NCBI RefSeq assembly: GCF_963666545.1
Contig: NZ_OY762899.1
Span: 4,220,365 to 4,284,364, forward strand
Length of the DNA: 64,000 nucleotides
Direction of reading: 5' to 3'
DNA from: an uncultured Bacteroides sp.
GTDB taxonomy: Bacteria > Bacteroidota > Bacteroidia > Bacteroidales > Bacteroidaceae
The position numbers and the translations under genes are program-made. The notes under the pieces were generated by a model. It made no database searches. It worked only from the letters and a program-made list of their open reading frames with translations, and was not told where the DNA came from. Positions 1 through 8,902 of the stretch are shown here, in pieces; position 1 is the stretch's first letter, and every line of letters starts with the position of its first letter.

Positions 1-1
1 T

Positions 2-862
2 ACGGTGCTGTTTGGCCAGCAAGAGAATACGGATTGGAACAAGGAAGATATTGATTGGAATGCGATAGACAGTCAACTAGTGTCTCAACGCATCGTGGTG
101 ACTCGTCCCGAACTGAACGGGAAGAAGCTTGGTTCTCTGCGTTTGCGAAATACCTACGGCATCAACATTAGTCGTGTCTATCGTTCGGGAGTGCAATTAC
201 TCGCTACGCCCGAACTAACCTTGCAGTTAGGAGACCGCCTCACAGTGGTAGGCGAAGCTGCTGCTATTCAGAATGTGGAGAAGGTGCTGGGCAATGCTGT
301 CAAGAGTCTCAATGAACCTAACATGGTGGCTGTGTTTATTGGTATTGTACTTGGGTTAGCTTTGGGAGCCATTCCTTTGGTCATTCCGGGTGTAAGTGCC
401 CCAGTGAAGTTGGGGCTTGCCGGTGGCCCCATCATTGTGGGCATTTTGATTGGAACTTTCGGTCCGAGACTGCACATGGTGACTTACACCACGCGTAGTG
501 CTAACCTGATGCTGAGGGCTTTGGGACTTTCCATGTATCTGGCTTGTCTGGGATTAGATGCAGGTGCGCACTTCTTTCAAACGATCTTTCGTCCCGAAGG
601 ATTACTCTGGATAGGGGTGGGTTTTGGAATGACGATTATTCCGGTTCTGCTTGTGGGCATCATTGCCTTTAAGTTTATGAAAGTAGACTTTGGTTCGGTG
701 GTAGGAATGATTTGTGGAAGCATGGCCAATCCTATGGCACTTAACTATGCTAACGATACCATTCCGGGCGATAACCCTTCTGTAGCTTATGCTACGGTCT
801 ATCCTCTGAGCATGTTTCTAAGAGTAATTATAGCTCAGGTAATTCTGCTCTTTTTTCTATAA
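2..862 (+). CDS. AspT/YidE-type putative transporter (5' end missing)
   Basis: This is the C-terminal part of a membrane transporter of the aspartate:alanine exchanger (AspT/YidE/YbjL) group; the reading frame is open to the left edge, so the true start lies outside the window. The first ~100 visible residues look like a TrkA-C/RCK_C regulatory domain (KKLGSLRLRNTYGINISRV, then GDRLTVVG). About 180 residues of hydrophobic segments follow, with the glycine-rich GPIIVGILIG and the late MICGSMANPMALNYAND motif typical of the antiporter-duplication half. The full family protein has two such membrane halves flanking RCK_C domains, so only the second half is seen. Substrate cannot be told from sequence; Bacteroides members are annotated only as putative transporters. 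Confidence 0.85.
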   Translation, partial: TVLFGQQENTDWNKEDIDWNAIDSQLVSQRIVVTRPELNGKKLGSLRLRNTYGINISRVYRSGVQLLATPELTLQLGDRLTVVGEAAAIQNVEKVLGNAVKSLNEPNMVAVFIGIVLGLALGAIPLVIPGVSAPVKLGLAGGPIIVGILIGTFGPRLHMVTYTTRSANLMLRALGLSMYLACLGLDAGAHFFQTIFRPEGLLWIGVGFGMTIIPVLLVGIIAFKFMKVDFGSVVGMICGSMANPMALNYANDTIPGDNPSVAYATVYPLSMFLRVIIAQVILLFFL

Positions 863-884
863 TCACCCTGTTGCATTTAACGAA

Positions 885-945
885 TTAACCTTGGCAACTT
901 AATGTATTTAACTTGTAAGTTAATTCGTTAAGTTGCCAAGGTTAA
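885..945. repeat. Intergenic hairpin array R1 with ~22-bp box period
   Basis: Between two convergent genes. Perfect 18-bp inverted arms lie at 885-902 and 928-945, and a nested palindrome (TTAACTTGTAAGTTAA, 908-923) fills the loop. The three palindromic boxes have centres near 893.5, 915.5 and 936.5, close to the 22-bp box period of the other arrays in this window. It could also act as a bidirectional terminator, but there is no clean T-run directly after either arm. Confidence 0.7.
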
Positions 946-969
946 GTTTATATTCCTCTCACGAGCTTT

Positions 970-2628
970 TTAGCCTTTTGCTTCTTGATATAAGAATCGT
1001 TTGATACTTTTTTTCGGAGTCTTTTCAAACTCTTCGGGGTATACTTTCATCTTTGCAATTTGAGAGTAGGCAGGCAATGACTCGTTGAGCGTTATCCGGT
1101 TTTCTTCCATTACCCGATCCATATCTGCATGCCCCAATCCATGAGCAAATGCGTCTTCAAAGTCCGGATAGACTAATCCGACAAGTTTTTCATTTTGCTG
1201 TACGATGATGCTCTCGGCAACGTAAGGAAGATTATTGAGTCTGTCTTCTATTTCTTCAGGATAGATATTTTGTCCGCTGGCACTAAGCAGCATGTTCTTG
1301 CTTCTTCCTTTGATGGTAATATTGCCTTCGGCATCCATCAGGGCAAGGTCACCCGTGTGTAGCCACCCGTCTTTGTCGATCACTTGGGCGGTAGCTTCTT
1401 CGTTCTTATAATAGCCTAACATCACGTTGTCTCCGCGACATATAATTTCGCCTACCACATTCTCAGGGTCAGGCGAGAGTACTTTTACCTCCATACGTGG
1501 AACCGCCTTTCCACATGATGCCGGTTTAAAGCGTTTCCAGTCTTCGTAACAGATGATAGGTCCGCATTCTGTCATGCCATAACCTACGGTATAAGGGAAT
1601 TCTATCATTTGCAATAGTTGCTCTACCTCTTGGTTAAAAGCTGCACCACCAATCACTACTTCCGCAAAATTTCCGCCAAAAGCATTAATCATTTCTTGGC
1701 GAACAGTCGCTTTAATTTTATCATTGATAATTGGTACTTTAAGCAATATCTTCATTGCGGGAGTTTCCAGTTTAGGGAGCACATTCTTCTTAATAATCTT
1801 TTCGATGATCAGAGGAACAGCGACTACCAGATTAGGCTTGACTTCGGCAAAAGCCTGGAAAATAATTTTGGGGCTGGGAGTGCGTGTGAGAAAGTAGATT
1901 TGGCAACCTGCGGAGAATTCATACAAAAATTCGAAAGCCAATCCGTACATATGAGCCATCGGCAGCATGGATACTATCTTGTCACCCGGGTTCAGGTGCA
2001 ACACTTCGAAGGCAAACGCTATGTTTGACCACAGGCTACGGTAGGGTAGCATCACACCTTTTGAATAACTTGTCGTTCCTGAAGTATAGTTGATTGCTGC
2101 TAGTTCTTCAGGCTGATCTTTGTGATAATTGATATGTTCTTGACGGAAGTTCTTAGGATATTTTTTGCCGAATAATTCGTTTAGATGTTCGCGTGCATTG
2201 GTTAGCTTTTTGCTTCTCGATACGAGAACAGAGAAATCGTTAACCAACACGATACCTTCGAGTAGTGGCATGGCACTTTCATTTAGGTTTTCCCATACCA
2301 CATCGCCCACAAATAGAAGCTTGGCTTCGGAATGGTTCACAATGTGGTGTACATTGTCTGCTTTAAATTCATGCAGAATAGGAACAATGACCGCTCCATA
2401 AGTTACTGTGGCCAGAAAAGCGACTCCCCAGTGAGAGCTGTTTCTGCCGCAAATGGCAATCTTATCTCCTTTCTGAATTCCGCTCTCTTCGAAAAGAATA
2501 TGCATCTTTTCAATTTTGCGGGCTACGTCTTTATACTGCAGGGTGACTCCTTTATAATCGGTCAAGGCATCCAGATCCCAGTTATTTATAATACTGTTTT
2601 GGATGTATGCGATAAAACTGTGTTCCAT
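970..2628 (-). CDS. AMP-binding acyl-CoA synthetase (long-chain fatty acid-CoA ligase type)
   Basis: Adenylate-forming enzyme expected to activate a fatty acid with ATP and join it to CoA. Family signatures appear in order: the nucleotide loop YTSGTTSYSKGVMLP, the A5 motif GYGMTECGP, the A7 motif GWLHTGDLA, and the A8 hinge GRSKNMLLSASGQNIYPEEIE leading into the small C-terminal domain. The start at 2628 (MEHSFIAYIQN) is preferred over the longer frame opening at 2688, because a good Bacteroides promoter (2659-2689) lies inside the extra 20 codons. At 552 residues it has normal length. No signal peptide, so cytoplasmic. It appears to be transcribed alone. The acyl chain preference is inferred from family, not seen. 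Confidence 0.9.
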   Translation of the reverse strand: MEHSFIAYIQNSIINNWDLDALTDYKGVTLQYKDVARKIEKMHILFEESGIQKGDKIAICGRNSSHWGVAFLATVTYGAVIVPILHEFKADNVHHIVNHSEAKLLFVGDVVWENLNESAMPLLEGIVLVNDFSVLVSRSKKLTNAREHLNELFGKKYPKNFRQEHINYHKDQPEELAAINYTSGTTSYSKGVMLPYRSLWSNIAFAFEVLHLNPGDKIVSMLPMAHMYGLAFEFLYEFSAGCQIYFLTRTPSPKIIFQAFAEVKPNLVVAVPLIIEKIIKKNVLPKLETPAMKILLKVPIINDKIKATVRQEMINAFGGNFAEVVIGGAAFNQEVEQLLQMIEFPYTVGYGMTECGPIICYEDWKRFKPASCGKAVPRMEVKVLSPDPENVVGEIICRGDNVMLGYYKNEEATAQVIDKDGWLHTGDLALMDAEGNITIKGRSKNMLLSASGQNIYPEEIEDRLNNLPYVAESIIVQQNEKLVGLVYPDFEDAFAHGLGHADMDRVMEENRITLNESLPAYSQIAKMKVYPEEFEKTPKKSIKRFLYQEAKG

Positions 2629-2658
2629 TTGTTTTTGCACATTTAGTTTAAAACTGCG

Positions 2659-2689
2659 CAAATATAGGTTTTTATCTGTGTACCACAAA
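2659..2689 (-). promoter_or_regulatory. Bacteroides-type promoter of the acyl-CoA synthetase
   Basis: Read on the minus strand, a -7 box TATATTTG (2659-2666) and a -33 box TTTG (2686-2689) are separated by 19 bp. This places the transcript start just upstream of the ATG at 2628 and supports the shorter start. Confidence 0.6.
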
Positions 2690-2734
2690 TAAAATGAATG
2701 GAAAAATAGAGGAGATTGAACTTATTCCTAAAGT

Positions 2735-3895
2735 CTATGGCCTTTTCGTTATTTTATCAATAATAAGTGCAATGGCTCCGTCGCCTGTAACATTACAGGC
2801 CGTTCCGAAGCTATCCATAGCGGTGTAAAGAGCAATCATTAATGCTTGTGCAGATTGGTCAAACCCAAGCATCGACTGCAAGATACCTAATGCAGCCATG
2901 ATGGCTCCACCCGGTACTCCGGGAGCGGCAACCATGGTGATACCTAACATGAAGATAAATCCGGCAAACAGAGGGAAATCATGAGGCATCCCTTGCATCA
3001 TCATTAAAGCCAAGGCACATGCTACTATCTTGAGAGTACTACCTGATAAATGTATAGTGGCGCAAAGAGGAATAACAAACCCTGCAATATCAGCAGAAAC
3101 TCCGTTCTTTTTTGTTTGCTCTAATGTTACGGGAATGGTGGCCGCAGAAGATTGTGTGCCCAACGCTGTAAAATAAGCAGGCATCATGCGGCCCAGCAGT
3201 TTGAAGGGATTTCGTTTTACGAAAAGTGCGGCAACGGAATATTGAAATATGAGCAAAAAGATATGCAGTAAGAAAATGACTCCGATGATTTTAATGAATA
3301 CCATTAAAATGGAATATACTTGTCCGGTGAACGTCATGCTCAGAAAAATGCCGAATATATAAATGGGCAACACGGGTAAGATAACGGAGTTGATCAACAA
3401 AAGAATGATATCTTGGAAATCTCGGGCTACTTCTTTGAGTGCATTGCTTTGCAGACTGGCAAGTCCCAACCCGAGGGTAAAGGCAAGAACGAGAGAAGTC
3501 ATCACGCTCATCAAAGGGGGAATAGCGACTGAAAAATAGGGAAGAATACTTTCGCTTTCTTTTGCTACCTCAAGTGGCACTCCCGGAGTAATTAGCATTG
3601 GAAATACGCTTTCTCCCACAAAGTAGGACAGGAATCCAGAGAAAAGCGTAGCTCCATAGGCAATGAGCACAGTGATGAGAAGCAATTTACCTGCCCTGTT
3701 GCCAATATCAGCAATGGCAACAGTGACCAACCCAAGTATAATAAGCGGTATAGAGAAACCAAGGAATTCACCAAAGAGCCCGTTGAAAGTGCCGAACAAG
3801 CGCACTACTGATGATGGAAGAAAAGAGCCAAAAGCTATACCTAGCGCAATGGCAATAATAATGCGAGGTAGCAGACTTATCTGTTTTATTTTCAT
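2735..3895 (-). CDS. Dicarboxylate/amino acid:cation symporter (SDF/DAACS family)
   Basis: Inner-membrane secondary transporter of the sodium:dicarboxylate symporter family, which takes up C4-dicarboxylates or acidic amino acids with Na+ or H+. The protein is a chain of hydrophobic helices and carries the family hallmarks: the serine-rich re-entrant loop TQSSAATIPVTLEQTKKNG, then IPLCATIHLSGS, and the late GVPGGAIMAALGIL and DGAIALIIDKI stretches. I use the start at 3895 (MKIKQISLLPRII) because it opens directly into the first membrane helix; an upstream in-frame ATG at 3979 adds 28 uncharacteristic residues. Length 386, normal for the family. Convergent neighbours are absent; gnd is divergent, 115 bp away. 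The transported ligand is not determined. Confidence 0.9.
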   Translation of the reverse strand: MKIKQISLLPRIIIAIALGIAFGSFLPSSVVRLFGTFNGLFGEFLGFSIPLIILGLVTVAIADIGNRAGKLLLITVLIAYGATLFSGFLSYFVGESVFPMLITPGVPLEVAKESESILPYFSVAIPPLMSVMTSLVLAFTLGLGLASLQSNALKEVARDFQDIILLLINSVILPVLPIYIFGIFLSMTFTGQVYSILMVFIKIIGVIFLLHIFLLIFQYSVAALFVKRNPFKLLGRMMPAYFTALGTQSSAATIPVTLEQTKKNGVSADIAGFVIPLCATIHLSGSTLKIVACALALMMMQGMPHDFPLFAGFIFMLGITMVAAPGVPGGAIMAALGILQSMLGFDQSAQALMIALYTAMDSFGTACNVTGDGAIALIIDKITKRP

Positions 3896-4010
3896 ATAGA
3901 GATTGTATTGATGGATACAAAAGTAGTAAATTCTCCCGAACAAATGCATGAAGCATATCGTTATACACGAAAATAACAATCAGAAAAAATAGTGCAAATA
4001 AAATAATAAT

Positions 4011-5483
4011 ATGGATAATAAGAAATCGGATATAGGTCTTATCGGACTAGCAGTGATGGGAGAGAACCTTGCTTTGAATATGGAAAGTAAGAGTTGGCAG
4101 GTTTCAGTATATAATCGTACGGTGCCCGGAGTGGAAGAAGGTGTGGTAGAACGTTTCGTAAACGGACGCGGCAAAGGAAAGAATTTACAAGGGTTTACTG
4201 ATATAAAGAACTTTGTAGAATCACTTGCAGCTCCCCGTAAAATAATGATGATGGTGCGTGCCGGAAGTGCGATAGATGAATTAATGGAGCAACTGTTTCC
4301 TTTACTTTCTGCCGGAGACATATTAATCGATGGTGGTAATTCGAATTATGAAGATACTAGTCGGAGGGTGGAACTGGCGGAATCGAAAGGTTTTCTTTTC
4401 GTTGGGTCTGGAGTCTCCGGTGGAGAAGAAGGAGCTTTGAATGGAGCCTCCATTATGCCCGGTGGTTCTGCCGATGCATGGCCTCAGGTGAAACCCATTT
4501 TGCAAAGCATTGCGGCTAAGGCATCGGATGGTACTCCCTGCTGTGAATGGGTGGGCCCTGCCGGATCAGGACATTTCGTGAAGATGATTCACAATGGTAT
4601 AGAATATGGAGACATGCAGTTGATCGCTGAAGCCTACTGGGTGATGAAGAATCTCTTAAGTGTTGGTCATGAAGAAATGGCTTCCATTTTTACCCATTGG
4701 AATGAAGGGAAACTACGCAGTTATCTCGTTGAGATAACAGCTAATATATTGAAGCACAAAGATAAGTCTGGTGACTATCTGGTAGATAAGATATTGGATG
4801 CTGCCGGACAGAAAGGTACGGGTAAATGGTCGGTGATTAATGCGATGGAACTTGGCATGCCGTTGGGGCTTATAGCCACTGCCGTGTTTGAACGTAGTTT
4901 GTCGAGTCAAAAGGCTTTGCGTGAAACAGCTTCACGTACTTATCAACACGGGCATCTGCAAGCGGTGTATAACAAACCTGAGTTGGTGAAGGATGTTTAT
5001 TCGGCATTGTATGCTTCTAAATTAGTATCTTATGCACAAGGATTTGCTGTACTTCAAAAAGCTTCCGATACGTTTGGTTGGAAGTTGAACCTTTCGTCTA
5101 TCGCTCGTATGTGGCGTGGCGGATGCATCATTCGTAGCGCATTCCTTAACGATATTGCCGCTGCATTCGAAGCTAAAGAAAAGCCCGAACATCTGTTGCT
5201 GGCTCCTTACTTCAAAGAAGAAATGAGAGAATTGTTGCCTGGTTGGAAAAATCTGGTAGCTGCAGCTGTACGCGAAGAGTTGCCTGTTCCGGCATTCTCT
5301 TCCGCTTTGAATTATTTCTATTCTCTGGTTTCGGAGAAACTTCCGGCTAACATGGTGCAGGCACAGCGCGATTACTTTGGTGCGCACACTTTTGAGCGTA
5401 CAGATAACTTGCGCGGAGTATTCTTCCATGAAAACTGGACCGGACATGGAGGTGACACGAAGTCGGGTACTTATAATGTATAA
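4011..5483 (+). CDS. gnd: 6-phosphogluconate dehydrogenase, decarboxylating
   Basis: Catalyses NADP-dependent oxidative decarboxylation of 6-phosphogluconate to ribulose 5-phosphate, the third step of the oxidative pentose phosphate pathway. The N-terminal Rossmann fold has GLIGLAVMGENLALNM (residues ~9-24) followed by YNRT, which favours NADP. The substrate-binding motifs GVSGGEEGA, GHFVKMIHNGIEYGDMQ (with the catalytic Lys and Asn) and KGTGKWSV are present, as are the GGCIIRS motif and the C-terminal tail HFERT/HTFERTDN region. 490 residues is the long, dimeric form. First gene of gnd-zwf-pgl, 24 bp before zwf. Cytoplasmic. Identification is firm. Confidence 0.97.
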   Translation: MDNKKSDIGLIGLAVMGENLALNMESKSWQVSVYNRTVPGVEEGVVERFVNGRGKGKNLQGFTDIKNFVESLAAPRKIMMMVRAGSAIDELMEQLFPLLSAGDILIDGGNSNYEDTSRRVELAESKGFLFVGSGVSGGEEGALNGASIMPGGSADAWPQVKPILQSIAAKASDGTPCCEWVGPAGSGHFVKMIHNGIEYGDMQLIAEAYWVMKNLLSVGHEEMASIFTHWNEGKLRSYLVEITANILKHKDKSGDYLVDKILDAAGQKGTGKWSVINAMELGMPLGLIATAVFERSLSSQKALRETASRTYQHGHLQAVYNKPELVKDVYSALYASKLVSYAQGFAVLQKASDTFGWKLNLSSIARMWRGGCIIRSAFLNDIAAAFEAKEKPEHLLLAPYFKEEMRELLPGWKNLVAAAVREELPVPAFSSALNYFYSLVSEKLPANMVQAQRDYFGAHTFERTDNLRGVFFHENWTGHGGDTKSGTYNV

Positions 5484-5507
5484 CAGTTTATGTAAAATGA
5501 GATTATT

Positions 5508-7022
5508 ATGAATGATAAATATACAGAACGCCCTTTCGTTATGGTCATCTTTGGCGCTTCGGGCGATTTGACCAAACGTAAGTTGATGCCTGCGCTCTAC
5601 TCCTTATATAAAGAAGAGCGTCTGCCGAAAGAATTTTCAATACTAGGTATAGGGCGAACGGTATATACGGATACTGATTACCGCTCTTATATATTAAACG
5701 AAATAAAGCTTTTCGTGAAGTCATCTGAGCAAGATGAATCGTTGATGAAAGCTTTTGTGTCAAAACTTTATTATCTCTCAATCGATCCTGCGATTGAGAG
5801 TGAGTACGGCCAACTTAGTTGTCGTCTGGAGGAACTGAGTGGCGAAGAACGTCCCGATAATTTGCTTTACTATTTGGCCACTCCACCGTCTTTGTACGGA
5901 GTGGTTCCGTTGCATCTTAAAAAATGGAGGCTGAATAGTAAGCACTCCCGCATCATTGTGGAAAAGCCTTTCGGCTACGATTTAGAGTCGGCGCAAGAAC
6001 TTAACCGTATTTATACTTCGGTATTTGATGAACGGCAGATCTATCGTATTGACCACTTTCTGGGCAAGGAAACGGCACAGAACCTTTTAGCTTTCCGTTT
6101 TGCCAATGGCATTTTTGAACCGCTGTGGAACAGAAACTACATTGATTACGTGGAAGTGACGGCCGTGGAAAATCTCGGTATCGAACAGCGTGGTGGCTTT
6201 TATGATACTACAGGAGCATTGCGCGATATGGTGCAAAATCACCTGATACAGTTGGTTGCACTGACAGCTATGGAACCACCTGCTGCATTTAATGCGGACA
6301 GCTTCAGAAATGAAGTGGTAAAGGTTTACGAGTCTTTGACTCCTCTCAACGAAATTGATCTGGATGAACACATCGTACGCGGACAATACACTGTATCCGG
6401 TTCTAAGAAAGGCTATCGTGAGGAGAAAAATGTTTCGGCGGATTCTCGTACAGAGACTTATATTGCCATGAAACTTGGCATCAGTAACTGGCGATGGAGC
6501 GGAGTTCCTTTCTATATTCGCACCGGTAAACAGATGCCTACGAAAGTGACTGAGATAGTGGTACACTTCAAAGAGACTCCTCATCAGATGTTTCACATGG
6601 CGGGAGATAAATCGCCTATTGCCAACAAGCTGATTCTTCGCTTGCAGCCCAATGAAGGTATTGTGCTGAAGTTCGGAATGAAACTTCCCGGTCCCGGCTT
6701 TGAGGTGAAGCAAGTGACGATGGACTTCAGTTACGACAAGTTGGGTGGTGTACCTTCGGGAGATGCTTATGCCCGACTGATTGAGGACTGCATACAAGGA
6801 GATCCGACGCTCTTTACCCGAAGTGATGCTGTTGAAGCATCGTGGCGCTTTTTTGACCCGATACTTCAATATTGGAAAGAACATACCGAGGCACCTCTGT
6901 ATGGATATCCGGCCGGCACATGGGGACCACTCGAAAGCGAGGCAATGATGCACGAGCATGGAGCAGACTGGACAAACCCTTGCAAAAACTTAACGAACAC
7001 TGATCAATATTGCGAGCTATGA
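5508..7022 (+). CDS. zwf: Glucose-6-phosphate 1-dehydrogenase
   Basis: Oxidises glucose 6-phosphate to 6-phosphogluconolactone with NAD(P)+, the entry step of the oxidative pentose phosphate pathway. The N-terminal coenzyme motif GASGDLTKRKLMPALY (residues ~16-31) and the active-site signature RIDHFLGKE (Asp-His pair) are intact; EKPFGYD supplies the substrate-binding lysine. Length 504 is usual. It sits between gnd and pgl, and its stop codon overlaps the pgl start (ATGA at 7019-7022), which implies translational coupling. The operon order gnd-zwf-pgl covers the whole oxidative branch. Confidence 0.97.
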   Translation: MNDKYTERPFVMVIFGASGDLTKRKLMPALYSLYKEERLPKEFSILGIGRTVYTDTDYRSYILNEIKLFVKSSEQDESLMKAFVSKLYYLSIDPAIESEYGQLSCRLEELSGEERPDNLLYYLATPPSLYGVVPLHLKKWRLNSKHSRIIVEKPFGYDLESAQELNRIYTSVFDERQIYRIDHFLGKETAQNLLAFRFANGIFEPLWNRNYIDYVEVTAVENLGIEQRGGFYDTTGALRDMVQNHLIQLVALTAMEPPAAFNADSFRNEVVKVYESLTPLNEIDLDEHIVRGQYTVSGSKKGYREEKNVSADSRTETYIAMKLGISNWRWSGVPFYIRTGKQMPTKVTEIVVHFKETPHQMFHMAGDKSPIANKLILRLQPNEGIVLKFGMKLPGPGFEVKQVTMDFSYDKLGGVPSGDAYARLIEDCIQGDPTLFTRSDAVEASWRFFDPILQYWKEHTEAPLYGYPAGTWGPLESEAMMHEHGADWTNPCKNLTNTDQYCEL

Positions 7023-7729
7023 AAAAAAACATTTATTCCTCTTCTATAGAGACGGCTCGCGCATTGATTCTTCACATAGTTAAATTGGTATCAGACGAAC
7101 CTGATAAGACATTCGATATTGCATTCAGCGGTGGAAGCACTCCGGCATTGATGTTCGATTTGTGGGCGAATGAATATAAAACAGTGACGCCTTGGGAGCG
7201 TATCCGCATTTGGTGGGTAGATGAGCGTTGCGTGCGGCCCGAGAAGTCTGATAGTAATTATGGTATGATGCGGATGCTCCTGCTGGATGTAGCTCCGATT
7301 CCCGAGGCTAATATCTTTCGCATCATGGGCGAGAATAAACCCAAGGAAGAAGCTGCTCGTTATTCAGCATTAGTGAAAGAATATGTTCAGCCGCAAGGAA
7401 GCTTTCCTGCATTCGACATTGTATTGCTTGGTGCCGGAAATGACGGACATACCTCTTCTATTTTTCCGGGGCAAGAGCACTTGCTTATTTCATCCGAAAT
7501 TTATGAGGCAACCTACAATCCGAATACGGGACAAAATAGAATAGCTCTTACCGGACAACCAATCATTAATGCTGCACAGGTTATTTTCTTTATCATGGGC
7601 AAAGACAAAGCAGATGTCGTTTTTGAAATTTGTCAATCGGGAGATACGTGTCCGGCTGCATATGTCGCCCATCATGCCGGTGAAGTCTTGTTGTTCTTAG
7701 ATCAGGCAGCGGCGAGTAAGCTTCAATAG
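7019..7729 (+). CDS. pgl: 6-phosphogluconolactonase
   Basis: Hydrolyses 6-phosphogluconolactone to 6-phosphogluconate, linking zwf and gnd. Family motifs: FSGGSTPALMFD near residue 35, WWVDERCV, LLGAGNDGHTSSIFPG (the catalytic glycine-rich loop with the conserved Asp-Gly-His), and a late LTGQPIINAA. The frame is open from a TTG at 7010, but the ATG at 7019 overlaps the zwf stop by four bases in the classical ATGA arrangement and gives MKKNIYSS, so I use it. 236 residues, normal. Last gene of the operon; hairpin array R2 follows about 45 bp downstream. Confidence 0.95.
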   Translation: MKKNIYSSSIETARALILHIVKLVSDEPDKTFDIAFSGGSTPALMFDLWANEYKTVTPWERIRIWWVDERCVRPEKSDSNYGMMRMLLLDVAPIPEANIFRIMGENKPKEEAARYSALVKEYVQPQGSFPAFDIVLLGAGNDGHTSSIFPGQEHLLISSEIYEATYNPNTGQNRIALTGQPIINAAQVIFFIMGKDKADVVFEICQSGDTCPAAYVAHHAGEVLLFLDQAAASKLQ

Positions 7730-7772
7730 CTTATTCTTTACAAATAACTTTATTTTCAGATATCATATAAGT

Positions 7773-7878
7773 TCAGCGTGTTGAAGTAGTTAATTCAGCA
7801 CGCTGATCTAGTTAATTCACCGCGGTGAATTAACTAGATCAGCAAACCCCTTTCAGGAGGCTTGTAACGCTGCCTGAC
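7773..7878 (-). repeat. Intergenic box array R2 (22-bp period, 42-bp perfect palindrome)
   Basis: Three full 12-bp boxes of the form TMANCNNGNTKA lie at 7773-7784 (TCAGCGTGTTGA), 7795-7806 (TCAGCACGCTGA) and 7817-7828 (TCACCGCGGTGA), with a half box at 7839-7843; the centres are exactly 22 bp apart. 7802-7843 is a perfect palindrome. The stretch from 7844 (AAACCCCTTTCAGG...) resembles the reverse complement of the head sequence of arrays R4 and R5, so this copy appears to be in minus orientation. It lies in the 437-bp gap after pgl. Confidence 0.8.
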
Positions 7879-8102
7879 TTATCTTTACATTATCCCTTCT
7901 TTCATAACGCTCTTTTATTTTTTTAATCTTGCCACAAACCTATAATGTCACAAAGACTCTCCTAATGTAATTCTTTCATCAAGCCATTACTTTTCCACTG
8001 GTAAGCTGTCTTTGTTTTGTAAAACCTCACATTTAATGTGGAGCGTAAACGGATAATTTTACACTGCTTCTTAAATAGGAACTCTAAATAATTAATTTTA
8101 TA

Positions 8103-8134
8103 TTTGTTGATACATTTGGATTTTTCTATATTTG
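8103..8134 (+). promoter_or_regulatory. Bacteroides-type promoter of the orphan gene at 8167
   Basis: TTTG (8103-8106), 20-bp spacer, TATATTTG (8127-8134); an excellent match to the -33/-7 pair, placing the transcript start some 25 bp before the ATG. Confidence 0.6.
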
Positions 8135-8166
8135 CGGTATTGTAAATACTCTAAATAGAATTATAT

Positions 8167-8772
8167 ATGTTAAAGTACCTCCTCGTTATTTTATGTTTTT
8201 CAGTTGGATATGCTAGCAATATGCATGGACAAAAAATAGAAAGCTTAAAAAGGGCGAAGTCATCAACAGAATTAAGCAATGCTAATTCTATTATATATGG
8301 TTTATTTATTCAGCGCCTAGGATTTTCTAGTGGAGGATTTCCTCAGGATATTAGACTTTTGAATATTGCGACAAATGAAGTATATTCATTAAACGTAAAA
8401 CCAACAATGAAAACCGGGAAAGAAATTCCTTTTTGCTATTACATTAAACCAGGAGAATATAGGATATTAAGCTATTTTTGGACTCAAAGTAAATGGTATG
8501 GAGGGTTGATTCATCAAGAACCCATTTATAAGAATATAGACACGTCTACCAATGATTTCACTAAACAAAATAAATTAGGAAAGATTGATCCTAGTAATTT
8601 AAATTTTTATATAATCAAAATAGCCGATAATGCGATCAATTACCTTGGTACATGGCATTTTAATACAGGTTTAGTCTCTTTTAGTAATAATAAAGAAAAG
8701 CTAGATGAAGAAATGAAAGAGAAATATCGAGGCATTTGTTTTGAGAATGCTGCGATAAGAATACCTGAATAA
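8167..8772 (+). CDS. Hypothetical secreted protein, AT-rich
   Basis: I do not recognise this protein. It begins with a plausible signal peptide (MLKYLLVILCFSVGYASNM, then HGQK), so it is probably exported. The remaining ~180 residues are rich in Tyr, Asn and Lys, with no repeats, no second membrane segment and no obvious catalytic motif. A block reading PGEYRILSYFW followed by predicted beta strands hints at a small beta-sandwich, but this is inference. The codons are distinctly more AT-rich than those of the flanking genes (for example TTAAATTTTTATATAATC), which suggests separate acquisition. It has its own promoter and stands alone between array R2 and the DUF1003 gene. Confidence 0.7.
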   Translation: MLKYLLVILCFSVGYASNMHGQKIESLKRAKSSTELSNANSIIYGLFIQRLGFSSGGFPQDIRLLNIATNEVYSLNVKPTMKTGKEIPFCYYIKPGEYRILSYFWTQSKWYGGLIHQEPIYKNIDTSTNDFTKQNKLGKIDPSNLNFYIIKIADNAINYLGTWHFNTGLVSFSNNKEKLDEEMKEKYRGICFENAAIRIPE

Positions 8773-8902
8773 GTTTTAAAAATATGCCAAAAGGAAACAC
8801 TTCCTATATTGACGCATTAAAATAGAACTTTTGTTGGCAAGGAGGAATACTCTTTGCTTTTTCTGATTTAATGTTGTATTTAGGAACTTAATAAAAAATA
8901 GC

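Noticed and set aside
7773-7843. Box arrays as ordinary rho-independent terminators
   Set aside because: Stems are far longer than needed, lack a T-run directly after the arm, and share words and period between loci; the cyd operon already has a separate terminator just before R3. A terminator role in addition is still possible.
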